This document shows positions 27,501 through 39,200 of a stretch of DNA of 64,000 bases, piece by piece. The position numbers were made by a program, and so were the translations under genes. Source of the stretch: Sitta carolinensis (taxonomy: Eukaryota > Chordata > Aves > Passeriformes > Sittidae); assembly GCA_032173965.1 (NCBI GenBank), contig CM063288.1, forward strand, positions 11,078,501 through 11,142,500, written 5' to 3'. Within the stretch, counting starts at the first letter, position 1. Each line of letters starts with the position of its first letter. Below the pieces are notes generated by a model. The model searched no databases. It was not told the DNA's origin and was given only the letters and a program-made list of their open reading frames with translations.

Positions 27501-30500
27501 CTCAAGCAACAAGACAGACTGTGATGTGGGATAGCTGCTCTGTGCCACATCCAACCCCTAGTACCAATCCTACAGTAACAGTTTGCATGATGACAATCTC
27601 CAGGGACAGAGCCTATTCCCCTGCCTTGTCTCCACAACAAGGAAGGTGACCAGGAGAAAGGGAGCCTGCCAGTGACAGAGGTGCTGATCACCTGGTGTCA
27701 TTCTGCCCCCCGGGCCCAGCAATACCTCGTGCTGGCTAAAGCCATTCGAAACACACATCTTCAGGAGCAGCTCCACTGTTCATGGCTCCAGGCGCTTGTG
27801 CACAGCTTTTGCAATTTTACAATTGCTCCACTAAAAGTAGAAAAATGTGCTGTCTGTCACACCATCAGCTGTTGAACCCACACTGTTTTCCATCCTATCA
27901 ATCCTATCAGCAATGACAGGATATCAGCATTAGCCTCTCTGCTAAACAAATCTGCTGGAATATGAATTAATTTTTATTTCTGTTTTTTTTTTTCAGAAAC
28001 CTAATGCCACTAGAATCTGTAAGACAGGCTGGTTCAGAGGGGAGCCCCATCAAAGTCTGTCATCATTTTCAAAGTAACTTTGACAGTGCCTATTAGCACC
28101 AGGAATATTTGGAGTCGCTTCCATTACTGGATGGTGATGTTGATGAAAGTGTCATTAAAGCAATAATGATGCATAAAACCCCTGATAAAATTTCAAAATT
28201 GCTTACATAGTCCCTAGAAAAATATAAAAGCCATGTAACTGGCTAAAAGTATCTTATTACTTCCTAACAAAAACCACAAAGTGTTTTTTAATGCAGTTTT
28301 TAAGACTTATCAACTGTTTACTTATATTACGATTTTTTTACATTGAAGTTTGTGGAATATCCTGAACTGGAGAAATAAAAACAAGTCATATTGGCTTCAT
28401 CCAAGAAACTGAGATAGGGCACCACACATTTTCTAATGGAAATTTAAACTACACTTGTCACAGTGTGTGATAGACTGTTAAAAGATTTGGGCTTAGCTCC
28501 CAAACCATGACCAATCTGTTGTCTCCCACTGCAGACTGAGAGAGTTGGTATCAGGAGATAATCAGACATCAACTAATTGTTACAATCTGTCAGAAGGAGA
28601 AACCCTCCAAATCAGAAGGAATAATCAAGTTTCTAAGAAAGTCCCCCCAAAAGGGCCCCCAGGGGATGGTTGACTTCTGCTGATGGTGTAATAACTCTGC
28701 ATGAAGCAGTTCATGTAGATGACTGCCCAAGGACCTGAAGGCACGAAGGAATGTGGGAGTTGCAAGGATGTGATAGATCCCCCGGTGATCAAGGAAAAAA
28801 GGTCAGTGACTTCAATGGTAAAGTTATGCTATGTTGCTTTATTTTGAAGTAATAAAACTGCAACCTGGCAGAGAAGACAGGGAAGTGATGAACATCTCAG
28901 TTCTCATGAGTGTATCTGGTACATAGCTGGGTCAGCCCACCAGCTCACACACATCCCAAATGCCTTACACACAGTTGTTACACCAAAGGGTAAGTCTACA
29001 ATAAAAGGAAGTCATAATTTCCTGGTACTCATCTGCTGGTTACCTTCAGTCTACACCACCAAGTCTAAAGAAAGGCTCTCTGAGACAAGATGAAGCCTAG
29101 ATTAAGCAGGCAACAGAGCCTAGAAGCCTAATAAACCAGATGATGGATTTCTCTTGAAGCATGGCAGATACCATTTTGTTTTATAAAACTCCCTTGCATG
29201 ACAGATTGTTACTGAACAGCTCCCCAAGATAAGTGGGTTTAATGATGAACTGTTGATAGTTTCATGTACAGAGGAATGACGAAGTGCCTTTGATAAAGGG
29301 TAGCATGGAAAATGCAAGACCCGAGGGAAGAGAGATATAATTATTTACCTGTCCACATTTTAAAAAAGCCCTCTTGGTTCTTGGAGACACTGTAAACCAT
29401 ACTCATTATTTAAGAGTCCAGTTTGTTTACTTAAGTTTCATTAGTTATTGTTAACAGTAAGCCAGCTTTGCTGTTTTCATCCTGACCTTATCAGTATCTC
29501 AGGTCCACTGTTTACACCACTTTGAACAAGGAATCTAATGGTTATAAAACTCCCAAATGGAGCACTGTCAACTGAAATTTTATATTTCACCTGCAGAGCC
29601 AGTTGCTGTTTGGATTTCTGTTCAACAGCAACATTTTTACAACACAGCCCTCAGGCAGGGTCTAACGGCACATCAGCTTGGGTGCAGAACAGCATTATTG
29701 TGTGTGCTAAGTGTCCTTAAGGGAACTGCTATTTTTTAATACCCTGAATAGGGCACTTTGTAGACTAACCACCCAGCTGTACTCACACCTCCTGAGTGCC
29801 AGCCTACTCCAGGAAGAACACACAGGATTAAGCATCTTGCCAACTACTTATTCCCCTAAACAAAAAAAAAAGGCCTCCAAAAACAGAAGAAAAGAAAACC
29901 CAGTGACAACAAGGGATGAGTTGTTTTCACTGCCTCTAAATACAATTATTGAAAGTACAGCCCACAATAGGTCTGTAGTAACTAAATGTCCAAAGCTGCC
30001 CAATTACTGAGCTTCAAGCAGCCCTTTATATGCAGATTCAGCTCCTACATCACTCAACAAACAATTACAGCAAGTCAGAAGCTTCCCAGTGAAGTCAGTC
30101 ATATTCTGTACCAGGGGAGCAGCTCTTCTTTGCCCCAGAAAGTTCCTCTGTGCAGTATCACCCACAGGGCATGGGCCTTCAGAATTATTCACCATTAATA
30201 TTACATTTGCTTTAGCTGCTCCTTTGAGATCATATTTCCATTACACAAGACACTGAACAAACACTGGGGAAAGTGAGACTGTGTCTTACCAAAAGAACCC
30301 AAGAGGCAGAAGCTGCAATACCATCACTTTCTTTATAACCTCTTTCTTTTTTAACCTAAAAACTCAAAGAAAGCTAGCTCACCTTTGCGCCTATCCAGAA
30401 ACACATCTAGAGACATTTTTCCTATTCCCACTTCATATCTTAACATACAATTAATGTGATTTAATAGCTTGTGTAATAGTTTTAGATAGTTCATTCATTG

Positions 30501-33500
30501 CTTCCAGGGCTGAATGAAAGCAGCTGAATAATCCTTCAAAAGACAAGTAAACCCCAAATTCATTCCAATATAATAAGCACAGAAGAAACCAACTCAAAAA
30601 TTAGTTTTGCCCAGTGTTGTTCACTGTTTTCTCACTGCTCACTTTTAACAATCTTGTATAACCAGATGTAACAGAAGCACTGCATAAGAAAAGCCATGCT
30701 AACAGGATGACTAAAGCACTGCTGACGGACTGGCATGAAGACTGGAGATATACACAGTGGTTTAAAATTTAATGTCTGCTCTTTAGCAGTTAGCATCCTT
30801 TTATGTCTTGACATTAATATTTAATTTTATTTTGTTTAAAAGCACTACAAACCAACTTGTTTGCTCAACAAGAAGATTAAAGCACACTTGTTTTTATTTA
30901 CTTAGGCACTGATCTGCTTTGAAGTGGAAACCCAATGAGGTCCTACCTTAAGAGTCTGCAAAAACTTCTCCTGTAGCTGAGCCGCTGGCTCGCTGCAGCC
31001 ACGCTGGGGGGGAATGGAGGGCGTGAGGGGAAGTAGGCCAACGCTGCAGAAAATATCAGGGAAACCATTCCAAATTCTAAACAAGAGGGCAAAGAAAAAC
31101 AAAACCAAGAACAGATGTTAGAATTGAAAGACTTATTTCACTGCAGTGCTGTTATCAGCCAGCCTCTGAGATATAAATCCTACCACAGGTGCTTGACTGC
31201 TCCTGACATCAAAATTCTGTAACTTGAAGGAGAAATTTCTTTCTCCTCCCCCAAACAGGATTTCAAATTGAGATGGAGAATCAATTAGACTGGCAGTCCG
31301 TTCCAGTGGTAGGTGCTGCAGAGAACCAGGTTCACACACAGGGAACTCAGTGAAGCAAAAGGAAAGCTTTTGCTTTTTCTCTTCAGAGAGAACTGCAATA
31401 TGAGGATTTGGCCATGTTTCCTTGTGATGGAAGAAACTCAGTGCAGGTAACAGCATGCTAGAGACTTTAAACAGATGGGACTGGGGAAACCCCAGGGCAT
31501 GGAATAACAATTACTCATTGCACAAGATGATGAAGGCAAACAAAAGGTCAAGCAAGGCAGCAGTTCCGACACAAACAGTACTACATGGCAACAGACTATA
31601 AAGAGCAAAGTGCAGAAGCAGCCATGGCTCATGAATAGAAAAAGTACAGGTAAGAGGGGAAAAAAAAAAAAAAGAATACAGCTGTTTGTGGATGCTCTGC
31701 TTGTTTAGCAGCAGGTATTCCAAACCTTTGAAAAATTTCATAGCAGAAGTTTGGACCTGAGCTTGAAAAGTGATGAGCACTTCACAGAAAACAGTAAGTC
31801 CCATGAGCAGACATTCTGAAGAGAAACAACTCTACCCACAGTCAGTCTAATTAATTTTTTTACAGGCCTTTTACAATGTATATCATGTTCTCCACAGTCC
31901 TCAATACTGGTATTTCTCCTATCCCCTTTGAAAACAAGAATCTTTGCTGATAGAAAGAAAAATGTATAGCTGAAGCGTGTTATCTTAAAAGAACTTGTGA
32001 TCTTGTAACAAAGAAGTGTTCACTGACACCACAAATAAATTCCAGCAGAGCTGGATACTCAATTGCCTTAATTTTCTTTCCTTTTCTTCTCTTTTTTAAT
32101 AAATCAATATGAACATGGCACTTTGCCAGGTCTTCTCCTAAACTAGAAGAAAATAAATTCAGGAAACTGAAAAGTAAATAACACTCAGAGTCTAAATGGA
32201 TCAGCTGGAGATGGAGAAGGCAAATGAATGCTTCTATTCGGTACATGGGAAAAAAGGCACATCAGAGTGTGACAATGCCATTTTTCATGATCAAATACTA
32301 AAGGACATATTTTGAATTACGTGGTGTCTCTTTTCCTGCTGTGGTGTAACTACGTGTTTCAACGGCCAAGGGCACTTTAACTAGACCTTCTCACTGCTCT
32401 GCTCTTCAGAAAATAGATTAATTTCTATCTTTGTGCACATTGTTTTGGAGATCATGAGCAGTGAATAAAGAACTGTCTGTAGCTGATCACCCCAGACCTA
32501 AGAAAGGGATGAGATGCTCTGTCACTACAGGATGACTCTGCACAGCTCTTTAGTAAAAGTGTTTATCCCCCTCTAGTCTACATATAGGTTTACAGGCATA
32601 TTATATACATACATACACACATTTTAATCACATATTAAACGAAGATTTAAGACTGCAGATAGGTATAGCCAATCAAGAATGTGATCACACAATCCCATAA
32701 ATTTTGTCCAAGGTACTCATTATTTAACTTTGTTATACTGCAATGCTATAAGGGGAAAGACACGGGTTTTTTCTGAAGAATGTAAACCACATCGATAATT
32801 TTTTTAAGTCACAGAAATATTTCATAACAAGTGCCCATCTGGGGCCTCATCTATGAACTGCCTCAAGATTTCTACCAGTCAAATTGCTATAGCTGGAGCA
32901 GTATAATAACCCTCTTTTTTTATTTTTTGTTTTAATTAACTAAGTTCAACATGCTGTCCTTGTAGTATCTTCTTGAACTCTTTAATGTTTCCCAGTGTTA
33001 TACTTCACAGGCTAAAAAATTTGCCTAGATAGCTCTACTCTCATGCACAAATGAAAAGTGACAAATTCACTGTGGAAACAAAAGTATCTCCCTCTGTTGA
33101 AGAAAATGAGTTTTTCGTGCCATCTTAAGATTTGTACAAAATACTTATACCTCTATCAAAAGTCCAAGTACTGCCAAACACGTGTGATTTCTTACATGTT
33201 GAAATCCTTCCTCAATAGGAAACACACACCAAACAATCTCCATCATTTACTTTACCAGACTAAAGGAAGAGGAATACAATGTAAAACTTCCTGGGCAGGT
33301 AAGTAGTGACTAAAAGTAAGCAAGCTGAGAAGGTAAGAAATAGGTCAGTGCTGAGAGCAAGGGATCTGCAGTAACAAGAGAAAGGCTCTTAATAAGCTGC
33401 CAGGTTCTCAAAAAGTGCAATGGATGCTCTCAAACAGAACAAAGGACATGGAATGGGGCAACACATAAATTAGTGTGCAGAGACATAGATATGTCCATAT

Positions 33501-33960
33501 CTGTGTACTTGTTGAGGAGTGAAACTGGAATGCTTCACAAAAGCTGGGTACCACAGCACAGTGACTTGTGACATGAGAGCTGCCTGTATCGTAGCCTAGG
33601 AAGAAAGGCACCTGATGCTTGTGTAAACCCGAGAGGAAGAAAGAAGAGAGAAAGAGAGAAAGAGAGAGAGAAGAGAGAAGAGAGAAAAGAGAGAAAGAGA
33701 GAAGAGAGAGAAAGAGGAGAAAGAGAGAAAGAGGAGAGAAAGAGAGAAAAGAGAAGAGAGAAAGAGAAAAGAGAGAAAGAGAGAGAAGAGAGAGAAAGAG
33801 AGAAAGAGAGAAGGAGAAGAGAGAAAGAGAGAGAAGAAAGGAGAAAGAGAGAGAAAGAGAGAAGAGAGAGAGAGAGAAGAAAGAGAAAGAGAGAAAGAGA
33901 GAAAGAAGAGAAGAAAGAGGGAAAGAAAGAAAGAGAAGAAGAAAGAAAGAAAGAAAGAAA

Positions 33961-34013
<53 letters not shown>

Positions 34014-36162
34014 AAAGAAAGAAAGAAAGAAAGAAAGAAAGAAAAAAGAAAGAAAGAAAAGAAAAGAAAGAAAGAAAGAGAAAAAAGAAAAACGTTTACA
34101 GAGCCACAAGCCTCCTTGATAACAAAGTATTTTTCCTTCAGACAGGCTACTCACAGCACAAAAACTTGATGAATCCCAGAAACCCCTCCTCTCCACCTTG
34201 TTCTGTGGGAACACTCCAGGGGGCATGAGGCCCCCTTATACGCACAGACACATTTTTTAAAAAAAACAAATAATGATTTTACATTTATATTTAGGAAAGC
34301 ACAAGGCTAAAAGCTCTGCCTGCAGTCCAGAATAATTCATGCTTCCTTACGATTCAGGCAGTACATTTCAATCCTGATTTGCTACATCCATACTACTTGA
34401 GCTATAAACCAGAATGTGCAGCAACACAGATGACACAGAAAGAGGCTGTGGCAATTCAGCTGAGCTCTTAGTCTGTGTTTCAGATAAAGGAACAGCAATT
34501 TATTAAAACACAGAAGAGACCGGAGTTAACAGAGCAATTTCAGAATGGGTTTATAAGCAATTGCTTCATAATCATGTTTGAGCTTAAGTCCTTGGAAAAT
34601 TTGCATATTCTTGGCACACTACTGATCCCAAGTTAGCAATTCACATTGTCACTGTCTTTTAAAAGACATCATCAACTTTTTGTTAGATTTAGTTAGGAGG
34701 CTGCTTATTTAATGCTAGCTCACACAAAACCAATGAGATCATTAGAAGTGCAGAGCGCTTACCCTGTGAAACTGACTTTTTTGTAGTAACTGGAAGGACA
34801 AGTCATACCAAACCTGACTACGCTCATTGAAGAAGTAGGGAAATGGGACATTTGGGTCCAGCTTCTTGTTCTTCTACATTCTGCAAAACCTTTACTACTA
34901 ATCTGTGAAGCCAATTTGAACCTCGTTTTCTGCACAGCTGTTTAAGGGGACAAATAGTACTCCAGCACACCTACCGGGTATTTTTTGTCCCACAGGTGAA
35001 CAGAGCTGTTTGTTCACTATCACCCACCATAAAATAGCTGTTCTTCCACCTCTGGAGCCCCTGGGGCACAAGAGAGCACAGGGAAGCAGTCAGCAGCAAC
35101 CTTGTGCCTTCTGCTCTCCAGGGAAACAGGGCTAAGCTGAGACAAATCCCAGGAGGGATTCAAAGCAAACTCCTCTTTTACAGTTCTTTGCAATTTTAAA
35201 CCAGTTGGAGGTTTTCCATCATTACTGTGATTCACTGCAGGCCAGCAATGTTCACAAAGCAGCTCTCTGTTATTGTCTGAACATCTACAGGGTTTGCAGC
35301 TCCTGAAAATACACATCCCATAGGACAAAACACCAGCACAAAGAAACCATCTCTGTTCATAGCACTTTCACATAGTAAGTGAGAAATACAGATGCCCTAT
35401 AAAACACAATTCCTAGGAAGCCAAAGAGCTGCTGTAGGGTCGTCATTTGCTGGGACCAGTGATCCCAAATACATCTACAAGGGTGTTCCCCACACCCTTG
35501 CCAGCTTAGAAAGGTAAAAAGAGCCATGCTGAGATGTGAGGAAGGCAAGACCTGAACCTTGGCTGCAACATCCATCCCTGTTTCTGAAGAAAATGCTTAG
35601 GAAAACCTCCCAAAAGAGAACAGAAGAGAATGTGAATCTAATGCACTGCTGAAGGCAACATTTCTAGCGCTACCAGACTCAAAACAGTGGTTTCAAGTAC
35701 AACACACTGTTTCCTTAGGCAGATGGATTCTTCCCTCTTCATGGAAAATCTGTGGAGGGAGAGCTAAAGCACCTCTCTAATTGCTAGGGTTTTCCTCCCC
35801 TTATCTACATTTCCTCAGGACAAATTTGCTGAATTTGCTTTCATTTTTCCTTCTTTCACACTAGCCGTTTTCATCAGCCACGAGATTTTCAGAGCCTCTA
35901 ACATCATATTTACTTGTGAAAAAGGCTTAGGCAAACCTGAATTTCCTTGTTGTTCCATTTGAGTCCAGTAAAAAGAAGGTTACTCAAAAATACTTGTTGA
36001 AGTCATGATCCAAATTCTATTACACTTTCTTTAAAACAAACATTATAGTGGCCCTCACCCAACAGGAATATTAACTTGACAAATTTCCATAAGAATAACG
36101 TCCAGGAATAAATGATCACAAACAGCTAACTCAATCTCTTAAATCTCCATATAAACTACACA

Positions 36163-36212
<50 letters not shown>

Positions 36213-39200
36213 ATATGTTAGGACTTCTGGAACACTTAGGACTAACTCCTGGCTGAATTTCAGAGGATGCAATTATAAGAGGGGAAAACCCTGATCAGAT
36301 GTGCAATTCTTAATGCTGTACCAATTTATATCCACTAAAAATCAAAATGTTGACACTTAAACCACTTAACCACCAATTCTGTTTCCTTAAAGTTTGCTGG
36401 TAATTTTTCTAAGTGACAGGAAGAGGCATAGAAACCATTGCAATAAAAAGAGCAAGAATATAAAATCCAAGTTTTATCAGGTGAATTTTATATCTGTGAT
36501 TTTTTTCCACTAAACTGTTGTCACTTCATTGGAATTGCTCACCAGCAAGAATTATGTGGTTCTAGCGAAACCCAAAATCTATTGTGTTTTAATTTCAATA
36601 CTTCTGATTCTGTACGTTCTGAAATACTAATAATCTAATCACATCTGAAAGGCATGTGAAGGTCATAAATTAATGACCAGTTAATGCAGAAAAGAATTTA
36701 ATGCTAAAAGACTATTGAATTTCCATCGTTACAGAAACAGTAGAAGAAATCCAACTTGTCATGGAAACATATTTTTAATGAAAATCCAATAAGCAAAAAC
36801 CAGTTTTGAAGCCCACGGAAACTCTAAGAACACATTTCTTCCAAGACCAGCCGATACAAACAACTGAATTACCTCTTTTCGAGTCAATCTGTACAAAAGG
36901 CTATTTTAAAACCTATCCTACACAAAAGGGAAAAAAATGAAGGCTCCTGACTTAATTCTTTTCCTTCGGCCAGGGAGTAGCTCCTGTGCAAACCAGCCGC
37001 TAGAGAGCGGTGGTTGTCAAGCAGCAAGGGCACACGCAGCGCGCTGCTTTGCTGTGCTCTCCGGCGCTGTGCTGACCCCCACCTGCGTAGAGCACGGCCT
37101 CGATGCGGTCCTTGATGTGCTGGGTGCTGCCCTGTGCCAGCAGCCGGGCCGTGCCGTTGGGCGGGGGCACCACCAGCGGCCCCACCAGGAAGGCGCCGGC
37201 GCAGCCCAGGTAGTTGAGCAGCGAGGCGATGGCCGTGGCCGTGGCGCGCTCGTCCGGAGAGAACCACGTGGTGGAGAGGAAGGGAGCCGCGTTCATCACC
37301 GTGGGCCCCGCCAGGCCGTTCAGCAGCTGCCCTCCGTGAACCAGCCTGGAAGAGAGAACACACCACGGCCATTTGGATGACAATTGCTCGCTGGGTTTTT
37401 TTAATTAAAAAGGCTCGTGAGATACCGAGTGCTGGAGATGGAGCTCCTGCACAAAGAAATCAAAAGTCCTGTGCGAAAGAAGGATATTCTATACGCTAAA
37501 AGAAGCCAAATTAGATTGATTTAAAGAATCCGGAGCTACTCTGATCTCATTACCTCATATAAAAGGAGAAGCAAATGTTCTCTTCAAAGCAAAAAAGGAG
37601 AAGGGAATAAAAGGGACTTTCTTTGCAGCAAAAAGGTATCATGACAGGATATAAAAGTAGAAAAGGTGCAGTAGCAGAAAAGCTTTAAATTACAAACATT
37701 GTAAACCTGACCCTCCTGCCTGCGTAAATCCCAAGCGAAGATTTAAATTAGTTATGGCAGATCCAAAATTGAAACACTTCAGCAAAATACTCTGCATATT
37801 TTTTCACTGCATTATTTATTTTTATTTACACACTCAGATGAGTTCTATGTGCCTACAGATGAGAAGGCCAGGCTGTTAGAGTTTCCAAGAGAATCGTCTT
37901 CTCCAGCAATCTGGCCATTCTCAACATACTGCTGAAACAGCCAAGTAAACGCAGATTTTTCTCGTTTTTCACACTCATTGGGATTTAACAGATAAGGCTG
38001 GTGACAGAACAGAGATAGTACTTCCAAGCAGTGAAGTCTCTGCAAAGTTTGGCTTAATATTATACAATGAACAAATACAGAAAGGACTTTTTGAAGGCTC
38101 TCCTACACGTGGAATTCAGTCAAAAATCTTCCACTCTGACTTTTCCAAAAAGTAATCAGTCATGTAAGGCAAAACTATTTTTGAATTTATATAAAGACTT
38201 CATGTCTAAAAAACAGCTAGAGAGTCACATGAGATATTGCAACCCTCCAAAGTAAACCTATTCATTGTGCAATAAAGTGGTGGCAGATGATATTTTCAAA
38301 TGGGTGGTGTTTTTCTAACTATAGCAGGAACTCAGTGTTATTGCTGCAAGACTTGTGAGACATAAAAAGCTACGGCCTGAAAATGGGGAAACATAAGCCA
38401 GCATTTAGGCAGTGTTTCAAGCCACAAATGGATGAATAATATACAGTGCAGCAGGAGTTTTTTAAAGCACACAAAGGAACACAATATGCAAAAGAAATGC
38501 CTACAGACTCTTTATGGAATTAACAAGATAGACTGCAATAGAAAGGAAGAGATGCTACTGATTCTCAGTGGACTGGAAATTATATTTTTAAACAAAATTT
38601 ATAAAAAATATACAAAAAAAGAAGCACTATTATATATAATCTGAAGGAAACTCTGAGCTGGAACAGAAATAATATCCACTCTTAGAAGCAATTCAGTGAT
38701 TTTGGAGGGGTTTTTTAATTCTCACACAGAAATGACAGATTTTAGTACTAGTGTTGATGATGTGCTTCAGATGGACATCACCAAGGCACGGTCAGGCCTT
38801 GTCAATGCTTGTTAAACCAAAATGAAATAGTTTTAAATTAAAAAAAATGCTATATGGACAATGCTCTGGTATTTTCAGGAAGGCACATTACATCAATCCC
38901 CTATAGTTACTCTTCAGTGTACTCGGGAAAAAACAAGGCATACATGTGCACTTTGGTATTTTCATTCTACTTATCTCACTAGGGGAAGTTATTCTCAAAC
39001 TTCTAAAACGTATTCTAAAATAAATCAGAAAAAAGTACAATAGTTCTGCAGCATCTGTGGTCATGCAGGCACTTCACCTGATAAAAGAAGAAAAGTTTTG
39101 TAAAAAAAAAAGCCCTAAACAAACCATCAAACAAAAGCCCCCAATTTATATATTGTGAAAATGACACACACATATTCTTACCAAGTACTTCAGATTTAGA

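Larger units (their letters stand above)
31077..37082 (-). other. SLC49A4: SLC49A4 intron 3
   Basis: Intron of 6006 bp, phase 1. It carries two extreme simple-sequence arrays: the 462-bp polypurine tract and the (TA)23 array. Also a 14-base A run at 31660-31673. No other gene was seen. Confidence 0.9.

Noticed and set aside
33408..34226. Open frames of 272 (minus) and 166 (plus) residues rich in S/F/L or K/E/R
   Set aside because: Both are translations of the polypurine tract. A sequence of only A and G has no stop codon in frames lacking TAA, TAG or TGA, so length is meaningless here.
36884..37380. Open frames of 162 residues (minus) and 147 residues (plus) over exon 3
   Set aside because: They are other frames of the GC-rich SLC49A4 exon 3. 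The family protein is read in a different minus frame and has proper splice sites.
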